DNA from: Nitrospiraceae bacterium
GTDB taxonomy: Bacteria; Nitrospirota; Nitrospiria; Nitrospirales; Nitrospiraceae
Reading direction: 5' to 3'
DNA: 7,651 nucleotides
Assembly (NCBI GenBank): GCA_011391455.1
Contig: JAABQN010000097.1
Coordinates: 1 to 7,651, forward strand
Positions 1 to 5,729 of the stretch are shown one piece after another. The stretch's first letter is position 1, and every line of letters begins with the position of its first letter. A program made the translations under genes and the position numbers. The notes beneath the pieces were generated by a model. That model did no database searches. It was not told where the DNA came from and was given only the letters and a program-made list of their open reading frames with translations.

Positions 1-903
1 GAGATTGGCGATGAGATCGGGTCCGTCATCGAGATGAGCGATTTGGGGCGGATCGCTGCGCAAACCGCGAAGCAAGTCATCTTCCAGAAGGTCCGGGAGG
101 CTGAATGGGAGGCGGTTCAAAAGGAATACTCCACGCGGCAAGGGGATTTGGTCAACGGCATCATTCTCGGGGTCGAGCGCCGAAATTACCTGGTGGATCT
201 CGGCAAGACCGAGGCGGTACTGCCGATTCAGGAGCAGATTCCGCGGGAAACCTATCGCGGCGGCGATCGGGTGAAGGCCATGCTCTTGGAAGTGCGCCGG
301 ACTCCGAAGGATGTCCAGGTTATCTTGACGCGGAGCCATCCGCAATTTGTCGCGAAACTCTTCGAGTTGGAAGTGCCTGAGGTGCTTGAGAAAATCGTTG
401 AGATCAAGTCCATCGTGCGGGAGCCTGGTGATCGGACCAAAATCGCTGTGACTTCTCGCGAGAAGGCGGTCGATCCAGTCGGGGCCTGTGTGGGGATCAA
501 GGGATCGCGGGTTCAAGCGGTGGTCCGTGAGCTGCGTGGAGAGAAAATCGACATCATTACCTGGACCTCCGATCCGCGTGTGTTCATCGCTGAGGCGTTA
601 AATCCAGCAAGTATCGAGAAGGTCGGCGTCGATGAGGAAAAGAAGTCGGCGTTGGTTGTCGTCGCAGATTCCCAGTTGTCGTTGGCGATCGGAAAGAATG
701 GACAGAATGTGCGGTTGGCCGCTCGTCTGACCGGCTGGAAGATCGATATCATCAGCGCGACGGAATATGAGAAAGAAAAGGCCGAACGGGATAAAGAAAT
801 CAAGGCGGCGTTGGCGGAGGAAACCGAAGCGCTGCATCAGCAAGAGGAAGCCCGAGAGCAGGAATTAAAGGCCCGGGCAGAATCGGAGTCGGATGCTCAA
901 TAA
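1..903 (+). CDS. nusA: Transcription termination/antitermination factor NusA (3' part)
   Basis: NusA binds RNA polymerase and nascent RNA and modulates pausing, termination and antitermination in the cytoplasm. The reading frame is open from base 1, so the 5' end lies outside the window. About 300 residues are visible and the missing part should be most of the N-terminal polymerase-binding domain. Numbering from base 1, the S1 domain spans roughly residues 47-113. It is followed by the family's PxFxxxLFxxEVPE-type segment, then KH1 (GIKG at about 165-168, preceded by DPVGACV) and KH2 (AIGKNGQNVRLA at about 229-240). The protein ends in a charged Glu/Lys/Ala-rich, probably helical tail of about 40 residues. 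It lacks the two acidic repeat domains seen at the C-terminus of E. coli NusA, which is normal in many phyla. infB follows after 32 nt. The internal ATG at 34 is not the start, because the homologous sequence (GDEIGSVIE) continues upstream of it. Confidence 0.97.
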   Translation, partial: EIGDEIGSVIEMSDLGRIAAQTAKQVIFQKVREAEWEAVQKEYSTRQGDLVNGIILGVERRNYLVDLGKTEAVLPIQEQIPRETYRGGDRVKAMLLEVRRTPKDVQVILTRSHPQFVAKLFELEVPEVLEKIVEIKSIVREPGDRTKIAVTSREKAVDPVGACVGIKGSRVQAVVRELRGEKIDIITWTSDPRVFIAEALNPASIEKVGVDEEKKSALVVVADSQLSLAIGKNGQNVRLAARLTGWKIDIISATEYEKEKAERDKEIKAALAEETEALHQQEEAREQELKARAESESDAQ

Positions 904-935
904 ACCGGATCAAGCGGAGCAGGTGTCATATCCTC

Positions 936-3512
936 ATGCGCGTATATGAATTGGCTAAGCAGCTCGGGATGGAAAATCGTGATCTCATCCCGGAATTGAA
1001 GCGGATGGGTATTACCGTCTCATCGCACAGCAGCGCGTTAGAAGATGACGTGGTGCAGAAGGCGTTGGAGAAACTCGGCCCGAAACTCAAAGGGTCCACC
1101 GCAACGACCGGCAAGGCGGCAGAGGCCGATGCAGGTTCCGGCCAGCGGAGTAAGGCCGGTATGGTTTCCGGTCATGCAGCGGGAATTAAGGCCGGGTCGG
1201 CCCAGGCGATTCCGGTAACGGATGCGTCCCCTAAGTCCGACAAGCGCCGTATTCTGATCAAGCGTAAGCGAGCCGATGACGTTTCGACCGAAGAGGCCGC
1301 GCTACTGGCCACGGTTGAATCGGTAGGCGTAGGCGGAGCGCTCATCGATACCCTCGTGAGCAGCCCGTCACCGGCGGCGCTTCTGCAAGCGGAGACTGCA
1401 GTCGTTGCGCCTGCTGATCTGACGGCGACACCCGGTCAGCCCAATCTGACAATGGGGACTGCGACCGCTCCGGCTCCCGCGACTCCCGTCAAGCCCGCCG
1501 TCGTGTCGAGCATCGATGTAATCACAGGAAAAAAGAAAACCCTTTCTCTTGAAGAGATGCAAGCCGAGGGGCTGAAAGAGAAGGGGAAGAAAGCTCGTAA
1601 ACCGGGCCGTACAAGAGAAGAAGAAGAGCTTCGCCTCCGTGAAGATGCGGCTCGCTGGCAGGATCTTCGCGCCATCCCGGTGCAGCAGCGCCGCGACGAT
1701 CGCAGCAAGCATGTGCATCACAGCACACCGGGGGAAGTGACCAAGCCGCGGAGGAAGAGCTTCAAACTGACGCCCGGCATGACGGTAAAGGAATTTGCCG
1801 AGCTAATCGGCCAGCGCCCGGCCGACATCATGCGCAAGCTCATGGATATGGGCCAGATGCTCACCTTCAATCAAACCATGAATATTGACGCAGCTGTGAT
1901 TATTGCGGAAGAGAACGGGATCAAGATCGATGTGTCGATGGAGAAGGCCGGGGAAGAGTTACTGGACTCGGTTGTGCAGACGGAGGAAGATCTCCAGCTT
2001 GAGCCGCGGCCGCCGGTTGTCACGATCATGGGCCATGTCGATCACGGCAAGACCTCGCTGCTCGATGCGATCAGGCAAACGAAGGTGGCGGAAGGCGAGG
2101 CCGGCGGGATAACGCAGCATATCGGCGCCTATACGGTCGCGGTACGCGGCAAACAGGTGACGTTCCTGGATACGCCGGGCCACGAAGCCTTCACCGCCAT
2201 GCGAGGCCGTGGCGCCAAAATTACCGACATCGTCATTCTGGTCGTTGCAGCAGACGATGGGGTGATGCCGCAAACGATTGAGGCGATCAATCACGCCAAA
2301 GCCGCGTCCGTTCAGATTATTGTGGCCATCAACAAGATCGACAAGCCAGGCGCCAACGTCGATCGTGTCAAGAACGCCTTGTCCGAACATGGGCTCATCT
2401 CCGAGTCCTGGGGCGGCGACACGATCATGGTTGAAGTTTCGGCCAAAGAGAAGACCGGCCTGGATACCTTGCTGGAGATGATTCTCCTGCAATCCGAAGT
2501 GCTCGAACTGAAGGCTGACCCGCATCGATTGGCAAAGGGCGTCGTCGTGGAAGCCAAGCTGGAGCGAGGGAGAGGACCCGTGGCGACGGTACTGGTTCAG
2601 AGCGGGATGCTTCGCGTCGGCGATGTGTTCGTTGTCGGGGTTTTTAGCGGGAAGGTTCGCGCGCTGATTACACATACGGGCGCCAAAGTGCCGGAGGCCG
2701 GTCCGTCTATTCCAGTCGAAGTGGCAGGGCTCCCCGGTGTGCCGTCCGCGGGCGATGTATTTCAGGTCGTTGCCGACGAGCGGGTCGCGCGAGAAATTGC
2801 CGAAGATCGAGCCCGTAAGCAACGAACGGCTGATTTGTCGGGATCGGCGAAGGTCACGCTCGACGATCTGTTTGCCAAGATTAAGGAAGGGTCGGTCAAG
2901 GAGCTGGCGCTGGTCATTAAGTCTGACGTTCAAGGGTCGGCTGAAGCGCTGACGGCCGGCGTTGAAAAGCTTGCGACCGCCGCGGTCAAGCTGCGCGTCA
3001 TTCACAGTGGCGTCGGCGGGATCACCGAGTCAGACGTATTACTGGCTGCCGCATCGAACGCTATCGTTGTCGGGTTCAATGTCAGGCCGGAGCCGAAAGC
3101 TTCCGCCCTGGCTGAACAGCAAGGCGTCGACGTCCGCTTATACACCATTATTTACGACGCGATGGCCGAAATTAAGGCCGCGATGGAAGGGCTGCTCGAA
3201 CCGACGCTCAAGGAACGGGCGTTGGGGCGGGCCGAGGTCCGACAGGTCTTTACGGTGTCCAAGGCCGGTGTCATTGCGGGGGCCTATGTGGTGGATGGCA
3301 CGATCACCCGCGCGGCGGTCGGCGTTCGAGTGCTTCGCGACAACGTGGTGGTCTATGAAGGAAAGCTCGGATCGTTGCGCCGCTTCAAGGATGACGTCCG
3401 TGAAGTGCAGCAGGGATATGAATGTGGAATCAGCGTCGAGAATTTCAACGATGTCAAAGCCGGGGACATCATCGAAGCCTATGCCATCGACAAGATTGCC
3501 GCAAAGCTCTGA
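936..3512 (+). CDS. infB: Translation initiation factor IF-2
   Basis: IF-2 is the GTPase that places initiator fMet-tRNA on the 30S subunit and promotes 50S joining. The product is 858 aa, within the usual range for long IF-2 forms. The first IF2_N domain covers residues 1-48 (MRVYELAKQLGM start). A low-complexity Ala/Pro/Thr and then Lys/Arg/Glu-rich linker runs to about 275, and a second IF2_N domain spans about 280-333. The G domain carries G1 GHVDHGKT (366-373), the GGITQHIGAY switch region (390-399), G3 DTPGH (412-416), G4 NKID (466-469) and G5 SAK (502-504). Domains II, III and the fMet-tRNA-binding C-terminal beta barrel (about 760-858) complete the protein, so all GTPase motifs are intact. 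The ATG at 936 is preceded by AGGTG at 921-925, a spacing of 10 nt. No internal methionine has an obvious Shine-Dalgarno sequence that would indicate a short isoform. The gene lies directly after nusA without ylxR or ylxQ. Confidence 0.98.
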   Translation: MRVYELAKQLGMENRDLIPELKRMGITVSSHSSALEDDVVQKALEKLGPKLKGSTATTGKAAEADAGSGQRSKAGMVSGHAAGIKAGSAQAIPVTDASPKSDKRRILIKRKRADDVSTEEAALLATVESVGVGGALIDTLVSSPSPAALLQAETAVVAPADLTATPGQPNLTMGTATAPAPATPVKPAVVSSIDVITGKKKTLSLEEMQAEGLKEKGKKARKPGRTREEEELRLREDAARWQDLRAIPVQQRRDDRSKHVHHSTPGEVTKPRRKSFKLTPGMTVKEFAELIGQRPADIMRKLMDMGQMLTFNQTMNIDAAVIIAEENGIKIDVSMEKAGEELLDSVVQTEEDLQLEPRPPVVTIMGHVDHGKTSLLDAIRQTKVAEGEAGGITQHIGAYTVAVRGKQVTFLDTPGHEAFTAMRGRGAKITDIVILVVAADDGVMPQTIEAINHAKAASVQIIVAINKIDKPGANVDRVKNALSEHGLISESWGGDTIMVEVSAKEKTGLDTLLEMILLQSEVLELKADPHRLAKGVVVEAKLERGRGPVATVLVQSGMLRVGDVFVVGVFSGKVRALITHTGAKVPEAGPSIPVEVAGLPGVPSAGDVFQVVADERVAREIAEDRARKQRTADLSGSAKVTLDDLFAKIKEGSVKELALVIKSDVQGSAEALTAGVEKLATAAVKLRVIHSGVGGITESDVLLAAASNAIVVGFNVRPEPKASALAEQQGVDVRLYTIIYDAMAEIKAAMEGLLEPTLKERALGRAEVRQVFTVSKAGVIAGAYVVDGTITRAAVGVRVLRDNVVVYEGKLGSLRRFKDDVREVQQGYECGISVENFNDVKAGDIIEAYAIDKIAAKL

Positions 3513-3528
3513 GGCGTGAGTCTGCCCC

Positions 3529-3816
3529 GTGGGTATCATCGTCGGACTCTGTACGGTCGAGTTGTTCATCCCCGAGAGTCAGTCGTTGAAGGATAAGCGA
3601 CGGGTGCTGTTGAGTCTAAAAGATCGATTGCGGGAGAAGTTCAATCTCTCCGTGGCCGAGGTCGATGGACAAGATCTGTGGCAGAAGGCCGTATTGGGGC
3701 TTGCCTGCGTGGCCAATGAAGGGCGACATGTCAACCAAGTATGTGACCAGGCGCTGAACCTGATTCGGGGCGTCCCTACGGTGGAAATCGTCCAATCGCG
3801 AGTGGAACTGTTGTGA
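3529..3816 (+). CDS. ylxP: DUF503 family protein (YlxP-like)
   Basis: This is a 95-aa protein of the DUF503 family, the product found between infB and rbfA in many bacteria (YlxP in Bacillus). Its biochemical role is not firmly established; the conserved neighbourhood suggests a link to ribosome assembly or initiation. The sequence shows the family hallmark SLKDKRRVLLSLKDRLREKF (residues 19-38), followed by NLSVAEVDGQDLWQKAVLG (39-57) and a C-terminal VEIVQSRVELL strand. Its length is normal for the family. The start is GTG at 3529: an in-frame stop (TGA, 3517-3519) lies just upstream and no other start codon falls between. The purine-rich stretch 3511-3520, overlapping the infB stop codon, is the likely ribosome-binding region and implies coupling to infB. 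The stop at 3814-3816 overlaps an alternative GTG start of rbfA. Confidence 0.93.
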   Translation: MGIIVGLCTVELFIPESQSLKDKRRVLLSLKDRLREKFNLSVAEVDGQDLWQKAVLGLACVANEGRHVNQVCDQALNLIRGVPTVEIVQSRVELL

Positions 3817-3830
3817 CGGCGGCCTGTCCT

Positions 3831-3836
3831 GGAGGT
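3831..3836 (+). promoter_or_regulatory. Strong Shine-Dalgarno GGAGGT in front of rbfA
   Basis: GGAGGT sits 3 nt before the GTG at 3840 and is the best anti-SD match around the rbfA start. It favours GTG 3840 over GTG 3813 even though the spacing is shorter than usual. Confidence 0.6.
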
Positions 3837-3839
3837 ACG

Positions 3840-4235
3840 GTGGCCAAGACCGGATATCATCGGGCCGATCGTGTAGCCGATCAAATCCGTATGGAAGTGG
3901 CCGATATCCTCATGCGGAAAATCAAGGACCCGCGCGTGCAGTCCGTGACCGTGACCGACGTAAAGCTGACCAGTGATCTGCGGCTTGCACGTGTGTTCGT
4001 GACGACCATGGGGACGAAAGAGGAAGAGCGGAACGTCTTCGCCGGGCTGGCCCAAGCCAGCGGGTTCGTGCGTGGCGAACTGGGCCGTCGGCTCTCGCTC
4101 CGGTATCTGCCGGAGATTGTCTTTGCCGAGGATGTCAGCGGGCCAAGAGGCGATCGTGTGTTGAAGTTATTGGACGATCTCCATGTCGATACGGAGGCCG
4201 AGGGCGAGTCATCCGAAGAGCAGGCGAGTTCGTAA
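3840..4235 (+). CDS. rbfA: 30S ribosome-binding factor RbfA
   Basis: RbfA is a small type II KH-fold protein that binds the immature 30S subunit and assists 16S rRNA 5'-end maturation. From GTG 3840 the product is 131 aa. It starts MAKTGYHRADRVADQI, which matches the usual RbfA N-terminus, and continues with the conserved IKDPRV segment (28-33), SDLRLARVFV (45-54), the AxG helix kink of the family as ASG (73-75), and the PEIVFAEDVS segment (91-100). A short acidic Glu/Ser tail follows. An upstream in-frame GTG at 3813 would add nine residues and overlap the ylxP stop as GTGA, an arrangement typical of translational coupling. The GGAGGT at 3831-3836 and the homology favour 3840. The gene ends 16 nt before the preferred truB start. 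Confidence 0.95.
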   Translation: MAKTGYHRADRVADQIRMEVADILMRKIKDPRVQSVTVTDVKLTSDLRLARVFVTTMGTKEEERNVFAGLAQASGFVRGELGRRLSLRYLPEIVFAEDVSGPRGDRVLKLLDDLHVDTEAEGESSEEQASS

Positions 4236-4239
4236 CATC

Positions 4240-4243
4240 GGAA
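4240..4243 (+). promoter_or_regulatory. GGAA ribosome-binding site that selects the truB start
   Basis: GGAA lies 8 nt before the ATG at 4252 but only 2 nt before the ATG at 4246, so 4252 is the better-placed start. It is a weak site, which fits coupling to rbfA translation. Confidence 0.45.
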
Positions 4244-4251
4244 ATATGATA

Positions 4252-5205
4252 ATGGACCTCGCACAGAGTTGCGCCGCCATTGACGGCGTGCTGACAATGA
4301 AGAAAGAATCCGGGTGGACTTCCCATGATGTCGTCGCGAAAATTCGACATCTTCTCGGCGGAATCAAGGTCGGTCATGCCGGTACGCTCGATCCTGCCGC
4401 GACGGGAGTCTTGCCCCTGCTGATCGGGAGGGGAACCCGTATTGCTGAATATCTTGTTGAGTGGGACAAAGAGTATCGCGCCGTATTGCGCCTCGGTGAA
4501 ACGACTGATACGCAGGATGCGACGGGAGCGGTCCTGGCGCGCTGCGCGACGGACTCCGTAACGCCGGAGGCGATCCATGCGGCGGTCGGACGATTCCGTG
4601 GGCCGATTGAGCAAGTGCCTCCGATGTATTCGGCGGTGAAGGTCGGGGGCGTGCCTCTGTATAAGTCCGCTCGGGCGGGCAAAACGATTGCGCGGGATGC
4701 GCGCACGATCGTCGTCCATACCCTTGAGGTGGAGGGGATTCAGGGGCGGGATGTGACCTTGCGCATCGTCTGTTCAAAGGGAACCTATGTGCGGACGCTC
4801 TGTGCCGACATCGGAGACATCATCGGAGTCGGCGCCCACATGTTGGCGTTGGAGCGAAGGCGGGTAGGTCCCTTGACGATCGATCACGCGTTGACGGTCG
4901 ATGAGGTGGTCACCCGTCATGCCCTCGGTCGGTTGGGAGATGTGCTGTTGTCGCTGGATCGTGCGTTGGATCAACTGGGGATTGCGGTGGTAGATGAGCA
5001 GACCGCCGACCACGTGCGACACGGGGCTCCGGTGCTTGCGGACAAGATCCTTCGTTGGGAGGGGGCCGCTGGTGTGAAGATCGGGTCACAGGCGCCGGTT
5101 CGTATCCACGATACAGAGGGATGTCTCGTGGCGATCGGGAAATGTCCGGAGACTGTTGGCGGTGTGCTCAAAATCCAGAAGGTGCTGATCGATCAAGACG
5201 TATGA
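4252..5205 (+). CDS. truB: tRNA pseudouridine(55) synthase TruB
   Basis: TruB isomerises U55 to pseudouridine in the T-loop of tRNAs. From ATG 4252 the product is 317 aa, normal for the long TruB form. The catalytic aspartate is D47 in GHAGTLDPAATG (codon 4390-4392). The conserved tyrosine corresponding to E. coli Tyr76 is Y75 in DKEYRAVLRLG, and the TTDTQDATG segment follows. QVPPMYSAVKVGG (121-133) and KGTYVRTL (176-183) are the other family motifs. The C-terminal 80 or so residues resemble a PUA-like RNA-binding region ending in a LKIQKVL strand. The open frame extends upstream to an ATG at 4183, but that start would overlap rbfA by about 50 nt and add a non-homologous basic extension. ATG 4246 is possible but has worse RBS spacing. 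ribF/ribC, often found next, is absent; rpsO follows after 44 nt. Confidence 0.96.
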   Translation: MDLAQSCAAIDGVLTMKKESGWTSHDVVAKIRHLLGGIKVGHAGTLDPAATGVLPLLIGRGTRIAEYLVEWDKEYRAVLRLGETTDTQDATGAVLARCATDSVTPEAIHAAVGRFRGPIEQVPPMYSAVKVGGVPLYKSARAGKTIARDARTIVVHTLEVEGIQGRDVTLRIVCSKGTYVRTLCADIGDIIGVGAHMLALERRRVGPLTIDHALTVDEVVTRHALGRLGDVLLSLDRALDQLGIAVVDEQTADHVRHGAPVLADKILRWEGAAGVKIGSQAPVRIHDTEGCLVAIGKCPETVGGVLKIQKVLIDQDV

Positions 5206-5220
5206 GACGTTGTTGCGGAT

Positions 5221-5246
5221 GAAGGAAAGGAAGAGGAAGGAAGAAG
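5221..5246 (+). promoter_or_regulatory. 26-nt purine-only leader and RBS of rpsO
   Basis: Every base from 5221 to 5246 is A or G, arranged as repeated GGAA/AGGA units, and several copies could act as Shine-Dalgarno. The AAGGA at 5237-5241 is spaced 8 nt from the rpsO ATG. Such redundancy fits high ribosomal-protein expression. It could also take part in S15 autoregulation, but no fold like the known S15 leaders can be identified by eye. Confidence 0.6.
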
Positions 5247-5249
5247 CCC

Positions 5250-5519
5250 ATGGCATTACTCAAGGAAGCAAAGACCGAGTTGATCAAGCAGTACCGGCAG
5301 CATGAGACGGATTCCGGTTCACCGGAAGTCCAGATCGCGGTGCTGACCAACCGGATCACGTATTTGACGGAACATTTCAAGCTCCATAAGAAAGATCATC
5401 ACTCGCGGCGTGGCCTGCTGCTCCTGGTCGGGCGGCGGCGGCGTTTACTTGATTATCTTCGTGGCGTCAGCGATGCACGCTATCGTGCCGTGATCGAGCG
5501 ATTGGGCATCAGAAAGTAG
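5250..5519 (+). CDS. rpsO: 30S ribosomal protein S15
   Basis: S15 is a primary 16S rRNA-binding protein that organises the central domain of the 30S subunit and contributes to an intersubunit bridge. The product is 89 aa, exactly the common bacterial length. It shows the family signatures DSGSPEVQIA (21-30), the rRNA-contacting HKKDHHSRRGLL (46-57) and the basic helix RRRRLLDYLR (62-71). The ATG at 5250 has a strong purine-rich RBS and gives the standard MALLKEAK-like N-terminus. The gene lies 44 nt after truB and 210 nt before pnp, the classical rpsO-pnp pairing. In several bacteria S15 represses its own translation through the mRNA leader; here this is only an inference. Confidence 0.98.
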   Translation: MALLKEAKTELIKQYRQHETDSGSPEVQIAVLTNRITYLTEHFKLHKKDHHSRRGLLLLVGRRRRLLDYLRGVSDARYRAVIERLGIRK

Positions 5520-5530
5520 GATCCCGCCTC

Positions 5531-5556
5531 GCTGTTGCGCCAGGGGGCACAACAGC
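5531..5556 (+). promoter_or_regulatory. GC-rich hairpin just downstream of rpsO
   Basis: GCTGTTG (5531-5537) pairs perfectly with CAACAGC (5550-5556). After one C-A mismatch a further GCC/GGC pairing (5539-5541 with 5546-5548) closes a 4-nt AGGG loop, giving 10 pairs in total. It begins 12 nt after the rpsO stop. No U-run follows (AGGCAGTAGT), so it is not a canonical intrinsic terminator. It is better read as a 3'-end stabiliser, an attenuator or a processing site between rpsO and pnp. The pairing was worked out by hand and no folding energy was calculated. Confidence 0.6.
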
Positions 5557-5606
5557 AGGCAGTAGTCAGTCGCACAGGTGAACACTGAGATGCGCTCTGC
5601 AAGTGC

Positions 5607-5627
5607 GATGTTCAATGATGAATGTTC
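5607..5627 (+). repeat. Three tandem heptanucleotides, left arm of the palindrome
   Basis: GATGTTC, AATGATG and AATGTTC follow one another with 7-nt periodicity and fit an (A/G)ATGNTN pattern. They are the complementary counterpart of the heptads at 5648-5675. Confidence 0.55.
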
Positions 5628-5647
5628 AGTGCGAGAATTGCTCAAAT

Positions 5648-5675
5648 CATCATTAAACATTCACCATTGACCATT
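5648..5675 (+). repeat. Four tandem degenerate heptanucleotides ending in CATT
   Basis: CATCATT, AAACATT, CACCATT and GACCATT occur back to back. Read on the - strand they are AATGGTC, AATGGTG, AATGTTT and AATGATG, the same family as the left-arm heptads. The pattern resembles the short tandemly repeated heptanucleotides described in cyanobacteria and other bacteria; the resemblance is one of type, not of identity. Confidence 0.6.
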
Positions 5676-5729
5676 CGATTGGAGCGCATCTCCGTGGGCA
5701 TCTGTGGGGCCTAACCAGAGGAGACTCAG

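Larger units (their letters stand above)
5587..5692 (+). repeat. Large imperfect palindrome in the pnp leader
   Basis: The outer arms GAGATGCGCTC (5587-5597) and GAGCGCATCTC (5682-5692) form a perfect 11-bp inverted repeat. The inner arms 5607-5626 and 5656-5675 match in 18 of 20 positions: 17 Watson-Crick pairs, one G-U and two mismatches. They enclose a 29-nt loop (5627-5655). The core is clearly AT-rich (29 G/C of 80 between 5601 and 5680) against GC-rich surroundings. As RNA it would form a long double-stranded hairpin ending 37 nt before the pnp ATG, a plausible RNase III substrate and pnp control element. As DNA it resembles a small palindromic repeat element, but no flanking target-site duplication is visible. 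Confidence 0.75.

Noticed and set aside
34..903. ATG 34 as the nusA start
   Set aside because: The frame stays open to base 1 and the upstream residues fit NusA; the gene is truncated by the window edge, not short.
1959..3005. 348-codon open frame on the - strand inside infB
   Set aside because: It lies entirely antisense to the highly conserved IF-2 G domain and domains II-III, its translation shows no recognisable motif, and long antisense frames are common in GC-rich genes.
4183..4251. Upstream ATG 4183 (or 4246) as the truB start
   Set aside because: The extra residues from 4183 are basic, unlike TruB, and are encoded within rbfA. ATG 4246 has its GGAA only 2 nt away. ATG 4252 fits both length and RBS spacing.
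5531..5570. Intrinsic terminator after rpsO
   Set aside because: The stem is good but no T-run follows it, so only a hairpin is claimed.
5445..5660. 71-codon - strand frame over the rpsO end and the intergenic region
   Set aside because: It has no recognisable RBS, overlaps rpsO antisense and the palindrome, and has no recognisable protein features.
5607..5675. CRISPR-like array
   Set aside because: The repeat unit is only 7 nt, degenerate and without spacers.
5635..5700. Promoter for pnp using TTGCTC (5638) or TTGACC (5667) as -35
   Set aside because: No acceptable -10 hexamer is found 16-18 nt downstream of either, and both lie inside the heptad/palindrome sequence, which explains the AT-rich look.
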